Positions 1 through 11,279 are shown, numbered from the stretch's first letter. The stretch: 64,000 bases of DNA from Styela clava (GCF_964204865.1 NC_135255.1:8585135-8649134); one strand, 5' to 3'. Translations and numbers: made by a program. Notes: generated by a model not told the origin, from the sequence alone.

Positions 1-771
1 AACAACATTTAATGTGTAATAAACATCAAAGTTAACAGGTTGTCCCACTACTAAACTGATAAAAGACTTTAGAAAGTATATCACATAATACCAGTATTAC
101 ACTATAAAGAACATTAGCTGATAAAAAAAAAAACATTCAAAACCATTGCTAAAATACTATTATTAATTGCAGTGTAACTTCGTTAGGAAAAACAGAAATG
201 TTTTATGGCATGATATCCATAATTGATTTGTGGTTTAGGTGCATAATATTCTAAGATATCCTGGATATCCAAGTAGAAATTGCATTATAATAAATTTTCA
301 TTATATCTCACCACTTCTTCTGATTGTGATTTTGTTGCCATATTCAATGTTTTGAACCCTTTATTGAACAACAAATTAAGTATAGATTTTGCATTGATCA
401 GCTTTTAATCATTAATAGAGATTTTTGTAAGTATTGTTACCTTAAGTTTCTGGAGAAAGCAATCAAATTAAATAATGTTGTACAAAAATATTCTTTAAGT
501 TTATAGATTAATACTTATCTGTAAGCCAAGACAAAAATTTAAAAGATAGCAAATGCATTTCATCCTGAAAAGCTGAAGTAATTTATCTCAATTATGACAT
601 AATCTTGTTCATTTATTGGTTTAAGAGTCAGTACAGTTCTTTGATTGCGATATTACAATAAATGTCCCCCACATTAAAATACAGCAATTATAACAGTGAA
701 TGCAAACCCCTCCTTTTTGAGACAGTGTGGTCGGCACGATTTACTGAAGAAAAAAATTTACCGTATCATAA

Positions 772-862
772 GTATATTTGAACTCCATAATCAGCATAAC
801 ACTAACATGCAAAGTTCAAAACGTACAGGATATCTTATAAGATGGGAGATTTTGCCAAGAAC
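772..862 (-). repeat. Non-LTR element 3' tail, (CTTATA)n-type family, copy 1
   Basis: Diverged copy of a family seen five times here (also near 1072, 18852, 20018 and 60409). Read on the minus strand the family ends in GCTGATTATGGAGTCGAAAT followed by AAAC and CTTATA repeats, the usual form of a non-LTR retroelement 3' terminus. This copy keeps the terminal block and the inner block with the TTTTGCCAAGAA motif, with the middle shortened. Family assignment is inference; the shared sequence is directly visible. Confidence 0.55.
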
Positions 863-1071
863 GAGTGTTTTTAGCAAAAGAAATTATTATTTCAGTGATA
901 TGACGGAGGACGCTCATTGAATTCTGGAATTATTATCAAAATAAGCATGACACAATACTGACTGTTGCAGCAAACAGCAATATTTTGATATCCAGATACC
1001 GTGTGCGAGACGAGAGTATTGCGGGTTACCGGTAATTACAGTTTCCTCCACCATCAAGTCCATGCTTCAGA

Positions 1072-1165
1072 AAATAAGTTTATTTAGACTCCATAATCAG
1101 CATAATAGACGGTAAAATGTCGACATTGATAAAAGCAAAATAAATAAAACTGATTATAGAATCCG
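1072..1165 (-). repeat. Non-LTR element 3' tail, (CTTATA)n-type family, copy 2
   Basis: Contains CTCCATAATCAGCATAATAG and a downstream AAAACTGATTATAGAAT block in the same order as the longer copies at 20018 and 60409. The orientation is minus, as in all other copies in the window. No coding sequence. Confidence 0.5.
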
Positions 1166-1214
1166 ACCTGCAAACATGGACTGGTAGTCAACAGGTAACA
1201 CTGTGACAGGATGA

Positions 1215-1420
1215 AAGGCTGTGGTTCGCCATATGATTAAGCCGTCATATCGACTTTCCACTCCTCCGGGATAAATATGTAAATCCTATTCTGCAAGCTT
1301 TAACCTCGGGATTCGGCTGTGGTTCGCCATGTGATTGAGCCGTCTTATCGCCTTTCAACTCCCCCCGGGATAAATATGTGAATCCTATTCTGCAAGCTCC
1401 AAGTCCCGGCCCTCGGGACA
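1215..1420 (-). repeat. Two tandem 3'-half fragments of the tRNA-derived SINE
   Basis: Two successive blocks (about 1228-1295 and 1318-1410) each read GGTTCGCCATRTGATT..GCCGTC..TATCG..CTTTC..CCGGGATAAATATGT. This is the 3' portion of the SINE that is complete at 20848-21189. Here the blocks are inverted relative to the 20-kb copies, so the fragments read 5'->3' on the plus strand even though the locus is mixed. The tRNA-like head is absent in both. Confidence 0.5.
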
Positions 1421-1529
1421 ATGCCGGTACCGTATTCGCCAAAGTGACTACAGGACTATAAACCATTGAGGTGCTATAAACCACTTTGGTATTCACTGCC
1501 GTAACGTACGATCTAAGACTACAAAATAA

Positions 1530-1690
1530 ACCACCTGCACCTGGGTGTCGCTGACACGATTATTGGACGATCTTTCGCGACTGCTCGCGAAACTTTGTGG
1601 GTTATTTTTGTGACTTGATTCATTTCGATTCATTATTATTTGTTTACAATATTTCATGCATGGCGAAATAAAATATTTTAATCTAAAAAC
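1530..1690 (+). repeat. 5'-truncated LINE 3' UTR and tail
   Basis: The stretch from the GGTGTCGCTGAC motif to TGCATGGCGAAATAAAATAT matches, block by block, the 3' terminal sequence of the full LINE copies ending at about 38061 (plus) and 21203 (minus). Shared blocks are CAC-rich sequence plus GTGTCGCTGAC, a GCGAC..GCG segment, and the TGCAYGRCGAAATAAA terminus. It is therefore a dead, 5'-truncated copy of the same LINE lineage. Confidence 0.6.
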
Positions 1691-2139
1691 ACACACAGTT
1701 GTACAGGTAATCGATAAAGCCGGGAAGGGAAACCGCGGGAACGAATTTTGTTTATCAAATAGCGACACCCAAGGTGTAGGATAAGGTTCTGATAAGTCCA
1801 AAAATCGTATTTAAGAGGTCGATATTTCAGTTACGACATTGGTATGGCCGTATCGCGACTTTAGCTGTATCAGTTCAGACCTTGCTTTGATCAATTTTGA
1901 TAATAAAAAATGTATGTACAGACTTTGCTCATCTAGTCTAAACTGACAGGTCGGCAGTGGGTGGACAGTCTAAAACTTCATAAATTCACTTCATTCTCAG
2001 CCATTGGAGACACTCATATCTGTTTGAGTACAGATACGGTATCGCGAGCTCGGAGGGAGAAAGAGACAACTCGCCATATGGGTTTGTTACTTTGCTATAC
2101 AGTCGTTGAGTGACATCGCGGGATATAATGTAAGGTATA

Positions 2140-2490
2140 AGTATATTTAAAAAATAATAGGAAAATAACTAGTGTTCCATGTTATATGAAATTGAATGAA
2201 AGTGTCAGTATTCATTACTGATTAAAGGCCAAATTATGATTGATTTACATGATTTTTTTGAAAATAGTTCTCATACTTACGTACATACATTTATGAGGCT
2301 AAAATGATACCTGGGGAAAAAAAGCAAAATTTATTTCAACTGGGCTAATATTCAGGTCCGAACCGTCCGGGCAATCTTTTCATCAAACACCGAGGCACTA
2401 TCGGTACGTTAGTCGTTGGGCACTATACTATGAAAATTTCTGTTGTGCTTTCTTTGTCCTGGTGCCGTAAGCTTGTGCTTGTTGTGCTTT
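2140..2490. repeat. Older duplicated segment, intact copy
   Basis: This segment and the sequence at about 2655-2810 plus 5765-5900 are diverged copies of each other. Shared landmarks, in order: AATAGTTCTCATAC / AATAATTCTCATGC, the ACATTTAT..GAGG..AATGATAC block, GCAAAATTTATTT, ATATT..GG..CCG/CTG, AAACAC.GAGGC, GAAATTTCTGT and GTGCC.TAAGCT. The second copy is interrupted by the hAT element at 2811-5764, so this one serves as its empty-site equivalent. No coding potential seen. Confidence 0.6.
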
Positions 2491-3612
2491 ATAATAAATT
2501 CATACTTGGCTACAATATCATCGCAACATTATACGCCTACAGAATTATCAGCATAATAAAGCAGCGCCAAATCGTGTAAGTCTTGCTTTGTAACTGACGC
2601 TTTTTAACAGAAGGCCTATAGAAGTTACGGTGAAATGCTATTCAAACGTGGAACGACTTCAGTATACATTTTCGATTCATTTGCATAATATTATTTAGAA
2701 ATAATTCTCATGCCTACAAACATTTATAGAGGTTTAAGAATGATACTTGAGAAAGAAAAACAAGCAAAATCTCAAAATTTATTTTAACCGGAACAATATT
2801 GAGGGCTGATCAGAGGCGTAGCCAGAATATATTGCGCCCGGGGCAAGCTATAAAATTGGCGCCCCGACCTCCACGTTTAATCATATTTTCTATTACATTT
2901 AATTGTATATGTAAAACAATTCAAATTTTAATGGAACATTTTACTTAATAATTGTCTTACCGTAATATTTATATAACATGGTGCAAATGTGTCTGTGCTA
3001 TTCTGTTCATTTATATTTTATACTGAGACCGACTCTGTTATGGCGATCTGTAATGTACTAGATCACAATGTAGCACTGGTATTATATATATTTTACACAT
3101 GTCCTCTAAACTCTATCACAATGTGCTTTTAGTGTTGAATCGTGGAACTAAAATATCTGCCGACTCATTCTCCGTCTTTTTTATATTTATATTGTAACAA
3201 TTAATTCCGACTTCTTAATCAATAACAGTGTTAAATTGGTCAGGAGCCTTGATGACCTTCAACGGTCTTGCATACTGGCTAACACAAAACAATGTGTAAA
3301 TTGGACTACTTCTATAAAAGTCATCGATATTGTTTTATACTATTTTTCATTGTTTTCATTATAGTCTAACTCTATAAAAATTATTGATATTATTTAATAC
3401 TGTTTTTTCATTGTTTGTGGAAATAAATCTCTCTCTTAACGAAGAAGCAAAGCTATACAAAGTATGTCCATAATGTCCCACTCAGTTATTGTCAAGGATG
3501 ATTTACATAGTCTACAATAAATTTATTTTTCTTGATTTCACTGTCGCAAGCTGGTTAATCACGTCATCAAAATCTGTTTTTTTTTTCAATGTTTTTCTTT
3601 CAACACTTAGAA

Positions 3613-4041
3613 CAGGGGTCGGCAACCGGGCCAGATCCGGTCCACGGAACAATATAATCCGGCCCGCGACGCTTCACTAAATTATATTAACAAAACAACT
3701 GTATTGACGATTATATTTTTTACGTAACAGAATTTGTTTTGAGACACTAAGTTATATTATAATCTAACAAGTATATAATTCACAATCACTCGTTTAAATT
3801 GATTATAGATAGACAAATGGCAACAGAACGTAAAAAAGTTGATGCTGAGTGCAAATGCTTTAATGGCGCAGAAAATGATCAGTTTTTGTGCGCTGCTTGA
3901 AATTTAACTGAAATCTGTGTGAAAAAATGTGATTTACTGGCCATTCCCTCGTTTTTTAACTTTCTAAAAATATATGCGGGCCACTAATGACTTGCAACCT
4001 TTAATTTTGGCCCACGAACGACAAAAGTTTGCCGACCCCTG
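3613..4041. mobile_element. Short non-autonomous hAT element nested in the outer one
   Basis: Starts CAGGGGTCGGCAACC and ends TTTGCCGACCCCTG. It is flanked by a perfect 8-bp target duplication ACTTAGAA (3605-3612 and 4042-4049). At 429 bp it is too short to code for transposase. The GC-rich subterminal text (GGCCCGCGACGCTTCACTAA near the left end) recurs, inverted, in the element at 60137-61351, so the two belong to one family. Confidence 0.88.
3817..3900 (+). pseudogene. hAT transposase N-terminal remnant
   Basis: A 27-codon run from ATG to TGA starts with Met-Ala-Thr-Glu and continues with a Lys-Val-Asp-Ala-Glu-Cys stretch. This resembles the conserved start of ZBED/GTF2IRD2-like hAT transposases, from memory of that family. 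The same segment, inverted, is present near 60350-60395. It is only a relic inside a 429-bp element. Confidence 0.5.
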
Positions 4042-4292
4042 ACTTAGAACATCACTGAGACTATCCTGTCCTATTGATGCACGCGATTACGACAAAATAG
4101 GTTTAAATTTGTTGAAAGACCGTTCACAGCTTGCAATTGAAACTGGTATTGTTAACAAAATTTGTAGAGAAATTCGCATATTCGAGAAAACGTCGTCTCC
4201 AAAAGACACAATAAAACCAAGAAGAGCCAATGGCTGGTAGACACCAATGCATCAAACTGAGTTGTTGCGATGCCGTTGTGGTCATTATAAAT

Positions 4293-5179
4293 CAGTGGTT
4301 CTTAAAGTATGGGTCGCGACCCAAACATGGGTCGCGGAAGGTTTAAAAATGCGACAAGGTCATCAATGCAAGGGCAATCTAAGAGGAGAAGGAAGAATTT
4401 TCAGCTTTCCCAATGTTTCAATTTAGCTTCTAAACTCTGGTATTTAAAAATAATGAAATATAAAATGTCATTCACGGAAAGAACTGTCTTGAGCTCATTG
4501 TTACATCACAATTCTGATTTGCCAGTCACGTGTATTATTTTTATGGTATCGGTAACCATGTACGTCGCTTGTCGTTGTGTTGACCGCGTGGAATGTCGTC
4601 TTAGTCGATTAAAATAACCAAAAATGGGTGTCTTTTTGGTAATGTAAATTGTAATAGACGACGCAATGAAAAAGCTCGCTTCTCGACATTAGATTATTCA
4701 ATATCTAGAGAAAATGTGACTTCATCTCGAGGCACCATTTACCGCAAGCGAAGCAGTGTGTGCACATTTGATGAGTAAAAAGTTGTATATTGCGAGAGAT
4801 ACCGAAGGCCAGCTAGGATGTCGTGTTTGCGACGGACAGCGGACGCCTTTTCTGCTACAATTCGCAACAAGGCACTTGTGCGAGCGAGGATATTTGGCAC
4901 TGACGGTTATCAAAACTAAGCTCGCAATCGCCTCGATACCCGTGACAACTTGCGTATTGCGTTAAGTAAAATAGAGCTGTGTATTGAAGATATAATGAAA
5001 AGGAAATTTCAGTTTTATCAATCTCACTGAGTCAATGGACTGTTTCTAATAAATAGTTGTCTGTATTTGAGTCAAACTGTACTAACATTAAAAACACATT
5101 TTGCGTTATTTAGGATTGGGTCGCGAGTATTCATAAAACTCAGATTTGGGTCGCGCTCGAAAAAGTTTAAGAACCACTG
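4293..5179. mobile_element. hAT element with GGGTCGCGACCC termini, nested in the outer one
   Basis: Left end CAGTGGTTCTTAAAGTATGG; right end AAGTTTAAGAACCACTG. The flanks are a perfect 8-bp duplication TTATAAAT (4285-4292 and 5180-5187). The CAGTGGTTCT terminus is characteristic of Charlie/ZBED-type hAT transposons. Internal sequence is mostly decayed, but a C-terminal transposase fragment survives at 4861-5030. Confidence 0.88.
4861..5030 (+). pseudogene. hAT C-terminal dimerisation-domain remnant, frameshifted
   Basis: The first frame reads Phe-Ala-Thr-Arg-His-Leu-Cys-Glu-Arg-Gly-Tyr-Leu-Ala-Leu-Thr, close to the ZBED5/FAM200-type hAT motif that precedes the dimerisation helix. After Ile-Lys-Thr-Lys (about 4920) the similarity jumps to another frame: an Asn-Arg-Leu stretch, then Asp-Asn-Leu-Arg-Ile-Ala-Leu-Ser, then Ile-Glu. 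It ends at a stop at 5028-5030. It is a clear relic, and it dates its host element as old. Confidence 0.65.
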
Positions 5180-6089
5180 TTATAAATATTAGGCCCAGGG
5201 CTAAGTATAAACTACACTTTTTATGAATGCTGTTGACAGGCGGGAACTGAACAATCCCTTGCCACCAAAAGTAAGGTCTGCGTCGTGGGCTACCTGGAAA
5301 CGTTTAGCAGCTTACCACGAAATACAAAACCACGTACTACTCAAAACATGTATTATCAGCACTTCGCTGTTTAACATCATTAAACCAAATTCCGTTGCTT
5401 TTCGTCTCCAGCACAGAACTTATATCAACTTACATCGTAGTGCGCAGGCAAGAACTTATCGATACAGAACCACGTATTTAACCCAGTGCATTTTATTACC
5501 TAACGTTACCAAATCAGATTTTGCTTTGTTTCCGTGCGCGAGCTATGTGCCTGATGACGTCGGCGTAAGTGGTCTGACCAAGTGTGCAGTTGGCCATGTA
5601 CTAAGACTAGACTGCCGCCGGTGCAATCTTGCTTGTGAGATTTATTTTATGTGACTGGTATTTTACCCTCGTTGTGACATTTTTGCAAGTCCCATTTTGG
5701 CGCCCCTGTACCTTGGCGCCCGGGGGCATATGTACCCCATTGCCCCCCCTAAGCTACGCCTCTGGGGCTGACTCGTCAGACTAACTCGAATTATTTCGTT
5801 AAACACTGAGGCGCCATTGAAAAGTTGACTGTGGAAATTTCTGTGGTCTCCCCTTTTCTCTTAGTGCCCTAAGCTCGTGGTTATTCCGTTTAAGGGTTAA
5901 TCTAGACCTGGAATACGTGTGAACGAAGTTAGTTCGCCTAGCATCAAGTGTACAAATTATATAATTTCCCTATCTGTCCCGAGAAATGATAGCTGGCCGC
6001 TTACAAGTCAATGTTAGATTCTATTTTCTCGTGATTATGTATTATTTTCTCGTGATTATGTACTCTGTTCTTTAATTTATTCTAGTATG

Positions 6090-6262
6090 ATTGTCTTGGT
6101 GTGTTTCACGTGTGTGAATGGGCATAATCGCTGGTTACAGCGTTCGTTATAAACCTTTATATAGGTTTTGCCCACTTTCCCGATCTTTCAGTTGACCTTG
6201 TCTGTGTTCTTTTTATTTGTGTTGTAGACGAAAGATCGAAATAAAATTATATTATTATTATG
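6090..6262 (+). repeat. Possible LINE 3' tail
   Basis: The stretch ends in GACGAAAGATCGAAATAAAA followed by TTATATTATTATTATG, i.e. a polyadenylation-like signal and an (ATT)n tail, as in CR1/Jockey-type retroelements. No reverse transcriptase sequence remains. Call rests on the terminus alone. Confidence 0.3.
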
Positions 6263-6501
6263 CATGGGGTCGGCGGTAGAGGAAGCAAGCGGCTTCGTTG
6301 ACGATAACCACCTGGGTATATTTACCTTTGAACCAGCGCAGCGTACTTCTGAATGGAATGACAAGCGACTTTAAAACTCTCAGCGCCCATCGTCGACGCG
6401 GGTTTCATGTTACGTAGATGACCTATCTTTTTTATTTCGATTCCTGAAAGCTTTTACGCTTTGGTCATTCGCACCATTGCTTACTCTTGAATTCTAATCG
6501 G

Positions 6502-6605
6502 CGATGACGGTGTATTGCTTCGTGCTAAGCGTTAGAAATAAGCTCACAAGCGCACCTCTGATTACCCCGCGTGGTTTCGCAGGTTCGAACTTTCATTCCC
6601 AAGGT
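6502..6605 (+). repeat. tRNA-derived SINE, 5' head only
   Basis: Matches the tRNA-like head of the SINE at 20848-21189: GACGGTGT..GCTAAGCGTTAG (A-box region), CACCTCTGATTAC, then CGCAGGTTCGAAC (B-box region). The body and tail of the SINE are not recognisable downstream. Plus orientation, unlike the 20-21 kb copies. Confidence 0.6.
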
Positions 6606-6849
6606 ACCCTATTGAAAATAGGCCGCTCCAGAAGTGTGTGCACGAATACGAAGGTAACTAATTTTGTTCGCCTACCTTACTTAAAGTTGTGTAGAGTGAC
6701 TGAAACCTACGGGCAGCGGTTATATTCACTTGGCTGACCTGACGAGGGAAGTATGTGATACCGGTAACAAAATTTGTTAGATGCCCTGTATAACATTCGG
6801 TAATGAATGAAGAAGTAGTGGCAGTGCGAACCTTATAATCAGACATCCT

Positions 6850-7660
6850 GGATTTTAACAGAAAACCAAGCCTAAAATTTAGTTATGCGATTAATTTCAT
6901 TGTAACAAAGCATAAACATAGGCAAATAAATGAAATATACTTCAACAAGAACTTGCAAATTCGCCAGAATACAGAAATCAACTTCTATTAAAAACAAAAT
7001 ATAGAAATTCACCACCCATAATTTACAGACAGTGGTCGGTCAGTATGAGCTACATTGTACAATATCAGTGAAATAGAACTGTTGCTGATCTAGATTGTTG
7101 TGACTATACAATTGATAGAACAATGTGAAAAAGTGTGATATAAAGAAAATGGTGAATAAACAATCCCATAATAAAGTACGATTTTCTTTTTACTCTAACA
7201 TGCTCAGGAGATTTTACAATATTCTTCTTTTCATTATGGCTTGGTGTTGTATTTCTGTTGATCATAAATAATAATTCAACCACATGAAATAATGATGAAT
7301 GGCAGACATGATTGTGCAAAAACGAAGCATAAAAATATTACAGACTTGATAGTGAAGTAAAAAAATGTACCAGACATGCGAAAGAAAGAGTTGAGTAATT
7401 AACAAAGTAATAAACAAAAACTTGCACCATCTGATGTAAAAATGATGTTTTATGTTGTGCCAATCCCTACCGCAGCATACTAAATATCAAATGATTTCAA
7501 CTACTGCTTCATAACACTTCAAACAAATTGTTAAAAATAGAAAAAGCCCCATCAAATAAAAGTACAAAGATGACAAAATGAACAAAGCATAATATAGATA
7601 ATAATCCGTAGATCAAGAAAAATATTTAGAAAAGCCAGCAAAAAGCATCAGTTGTATTGG
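6850..7660. other. No gene found (3' flank of NKAIN)
   Basis: AT-rich sequence with only short spurious frames, lying downstream of the NKAIN polyadenylation signal. I see no conserved coding or structured element. Confidence 0.6.
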
Positions 7661-7674
7661 ACAAATGAAACAAT

Positions 7675-7680
7675 TTTATT
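7675..7680 (-). terminator. Polyadenylation signal AATAAA for the NKAIN gene
   Basis: Read on the minus strand, AATAAA lies about 20 bases after the NKAIN stop codon at 7699-7701, giving a very short 3' UTR. Confidence 0.6.
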
Positions 7681-7698
7681 AACACCCATCTTTTCATT

Positions 7699-10600
7699 TT
7701 ATTCCTCAGCAACACGATGTGATCTGTAAATAACAACATTTTAACTTTCTTTTTTGCTAATTTACCGTAATGACTCTTAACAACAGAAATTGATTAACAT
7801 CGGGTACTTAATCTTGGTCCAAAGCAACAAACAATCTCGTTTGTGTATGATATTTATTCGAAAAGTTATAAATGCAGTTATTCATATTGAGAAAATGTGA
7901 GAACATAAAAAATGTATGCCCAAGTCATACATAGTTATTTAACAACAGTTTTTATATGAAACGGAATCCTTTACCCTAAGTATATCTTTTCTCCTAACTA
8001 CAACAGATCATTTTGAAAAGAAGCTAACGCATCGCATCATTCATGCTACAATTATAGTAATCAAAGTAACAGTTCAATTGCGTAATAAGAACCCAAATAC
8101 TGTATTTAAAATGTTGCTGGTATTTATAACATTTTTAATTATACGGCAGTGAAAAAAAATGTATTGTTACTTGAAAAATTCAGTTTGAATTTGAATGTTG
8201 TATAGTATGAGTGAGGTTACTGATGATAGGAAAAGAACAGATCTGTGATAAAATTCCTAAAAAGATTCACTAACCTTACAAGTGGTGATTCTTCCGGACC
8301 ACCTCTCTTTCGATCATCACTGCCAATGAAATCGACTGGAACATTTAGAAAATAGATATTTTATTTTTAACTGCTTGTTTCTATACTTTAATATTATGCT
8401 AATTTTACATATAATACTAATACTCACAACTGCCACTGTCATCTTCAAGAACACCAATAACATAGCATGATATGATGAACCCGAAGCACTAGAAAATAGA
8501 TAAGTTTATTTATTAAAATTTGAACAGTGATTCTTCAAACATTCGTTTTTCAGACATAAGTGCATTGGAAACATAGATGTCTAAGATGAATGGAATATTT
8601 AAATTGATCCGAAAATAGTTATAATCTATACTTCATTATAGATTCCTGATTTTCGGTAAAATTTAGAATATTTTTATTTCCAAATTTGTCATTTTTAGTA
8701 TTTGACATTTGGCGGTCAAACAAAAAATACACTCAAGTTAACTTCTAAAACTGTATAATAAACAGAAAATCAAGCAAAATCATGTTTATTTCAACTATTC
8801 TGCATAAAAAAAATTCAATTCTATAAATTTACAATTATTTGTGTTCAAACTTTGTTGAAAAAATGATCCATTTTGCATTATTAAGGGACCTCCAGAAGTA
8901 TTTGCACCAAGATGGCGCACAACCTGAACATTGTATGTGTACCAGGTTAAGGTTCAGGTTGTGCGCCATCTTGGTGCACATACTTCGGGAGCGCCTTATT
9001 AAGAACTTAACTTTTTTTATATTATCTTTTGAAATACTATGATTTATTTATGTACAGACATCAAATTTGTACCAATGCAAATGGAATTTTAAACAAATCT
9101 GTTATGGAACACTATTTATGCATTAGTAAGTACTTTACTTTTTTATATTATCTTTTAAAACACTATGATTTATGTACAGGCATCAAATTTCTACCAAAGC
9201 AAGGGAATTTTGAACAAATCTGTTACGGTACATCTCAAGACAATTATGAAATTTTTGATATCCGTCATACTTTAACAATTCAATCATACTTTAACAATTC
9301 AAACACCTAGTAAAAGAGAAACTCACAGCGAATGCGACCTGCAAGCCCGATTGGAATATTTCTATATAACGATAATCAATCGCACAATCAATAGGCATGT
9401 TAGTGGGTGTTGTAGGATCTAGCCATAATGGAGTTGATGACAGAGAATCACAAGAAAACGATGTATTTTTGAACCATGAATAACTGTCTGTGATGGCAAG
9501 ATTGACTGCAATACCATGATTATTCTGAAAATATAGGATTAAAATTATCACATTAAGTGCCATAAATATCCAGTGTGAAATGTTAATTAAAGCATTCAAA
9601 GTAGACCAACATTCTAATTTACACAATTCCTATGCATTTTATTTGTTTAAAGGCTACTTGAACGATATAAACAATTCATGAAGGATTTGAATTATTAATG
9701 TTGGAAGAAATTCCATTGCATTACAGTTTTAAACAAGCTTGATAATTTAGACAATCATGCATGAGCATATGCTGGTAGGGCCTTGACATTGTTTTATCTC
9801 ATTGATAATAACTGAAGGCTACTGAATAAATAATATTTTGAATATTTTATTTTTGAAAAATAAAATATATACCAGACGTAAGATCCCTATGACATTGTTT
9901 TATCTCATTGATAATAACTGAAGGCTACTGAATAAAAAATATTTTGAATATTTTATTTTTGAAAAATAAATTGAAAAATAAAATATATACCAGACGTAAG
10001 ATCCCTATGTCAAGATATAAACAGATGAGAAAAATATTCCATCCTATCCATATTAAAGTCCACGTAGCATACTGAAAAACAAATATAAAAAGTTTAATAA
10101 AACGTTCTATAAAAAATAAATGATTTAAAAATATTCAAATAATCTTACCACTGCGATGATTCTTCTTTTATACTGGTATGCTCCATAAAGTCCCAAAATT
10201 AAAACTGAAATATATATATAACATTTATTATGTAGTCAATTGCATTATGAAATGGCAAGGCAAATTAAAATAAAACAAGGGAATTTTTTTATTTTTTTCT
10301 ATGAACGAAATATCATCACATAATTAAAAAGTTTCTCTAAGCATCAAGTTCGTTTAATAATATTGAGTAAAAAGCTTTGTATTATATCAGACTTACCTGA
10401 AATTTGACAAAAATTCGCAACAATTGAGGTCCATTGCAATCCAAGAAAATCAAAAACTTGCCGAAAAGTGACGGTTACCTTAAATGATAATGAAGAATAA
10501 TATAAAAACATTAATATATAAAATTTAGATTGCAGGAAAATTGACAAAACATAACATATATATTCATATTATCGCTTCCTGGCACTAGAAACGACAGATC

Positions 10601-11279
10601 TTCGAAAAACATAACTTTTAGCTGTTTTGCCTTAGTAATAAATTATAATTATATATTGAACAGTAAATTTAAATCCAGCCAAATAGTAGCCTATAGGCTA
10701 CAACTTTAATTAGTCAATTGCTCGCACATTAAAATAAATGATTCAGAAAGGATTTAGTCTCAACAAAAACATGAAACAATGTTAAGATTATTTTTTCTGA
10801 GACTCCTCAAATTAAAATCATTGTTTTATTCTACATAATATCTTACTTTTATACGATGGAATGGCACTTTACCATTAAATTGAAGGAAGATATTGAAACA
10901 TTTTACAAGTTTGCATCTTTTGATTCAGTGCTTATACGACGATTCGATAACATTTTCACAATCTTCAATGATTACAGGATCAGCAAATCCCAAATGCTTC
11001 AGGTTATATTTAAAATACCTTGAGCCTTCAAAAATTGAGACTAACATTAACCCCCTCATGGTCTACAGGTTTTAACAATTTACTTTGGGATGTTACAATC
11101 ATTATACAGCCTTCATTACAAGTACGGTAGCCTACCGGTACGTGCTATTTAAGACAGCAAGAATTGAATTTAAAATTTGAACTACCCGGTTCGTCCTTAA
11201 AAAAAAATACAAAATTTCTCACCAGTTGTATGATGCAGATTGAAACAAAAATACACCGTGAATTACATGAACATCCCAT
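7699..11279 (-). CDS. NKAIN: Na+/K+-transporting ATPase beta-subunit-interacting protein (NKAIN), complete
   Basis: Eight coding exons on the minus strand: 11223-11279, 10397-10478, 10149-10204, 9991-10071, 9327-9524, 8428-8488, 8275-8335 and 7699-7723. All borders are GT/AG and phases agree, giving 206 residues, the usual NKAIN length. Exon 1 encodes Met-Gly-Cys plus further cysteines, the family start. Exon 2 has RQVFDFLGLQW and exon 3 LILGLYGAYQY. Exon 4 holds a membrane helix, and exon 5 the loop ending IDCAIDYRYIEIFQSGL. Exon 7 begins FDFIG, the conserved C-terminal motif. The family is a small four-helix membrane protein that binds the Na,K-ATPase beta subunit. The exact donor of exon 7 is ambiguous (8275 or 8280), but only 8275 keeps the frame into the last exon. 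Exon 4 has a partial tandem copy (9785-10008). Which vertebrate paralogue it corresponds to cannot be told. Confidence 0.93.
8886..8995. mobile_element. Foldback MITE, family A (short form)
   Basis: A 110-bp element in NKAIN intron 5 (between the exons at 9327-9524 and 8428-8488) with arms of about 44 bases: left GGACCTCCAGAAGTAT, right ATACTTCGGGAGCGCC, both followed inward by CACCAAGATGGCGCACAACC or its complement. A perfect 8-bp target duplication TTATTAAG flanks it (8878-8885, 8996-9003). The loop carries TATGTGTACCAGGTTA, the signature of family A copies at 13089, 31186, 40327 and 44778. Confidence 0.9.
9785..10008. repeat. Tandem duplication covering an NKAIN exon end
   Basis: Copy 1 (9785-9890, 106 bp) and copy 2 (9891-10008, 118 bp) are nearly identical; copy 2 has an extra 12-bp internal repeat (TTGAAAAATAAA). 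Copy 2 contains the last 18 bases of NKAIN exon 4 and its splice donor. Copy 1 carries a second, non-functional-looking set of the same exon end and donor inside the following intron. Confidence 0.9.

Larger units (their letters stand above)
2811..5764. mobile_element. hAT-like DNA transposon (outer element of a nested trio)
   Basis: Begins CAGAGGCGTAGCCAG and ends CTAAGCTACGCCTCTG, giving inverted termini followed on both sides by GGCGCC/GCCCGGGG-rich subterminal sequence. It is flanked by GGGCTGAT (2803-2810) and GGGCTGAC (5765-5772), an 8-bp target duplication with one mismatch, as expected for hAT. No intact transposase frame remains; the open frame at 5223-5654 has no recognisable transposase motif. 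Two further hAT elements lie inside it, at 3613-4041 and 4293-5179. Confidence 0.82.

Noticed and set aside
5223-5654. 143-codon open frame inside the outer hAT element
   Set aside because: No transposase or other motif, odd composition, and no splice or homology support; most likely chance.
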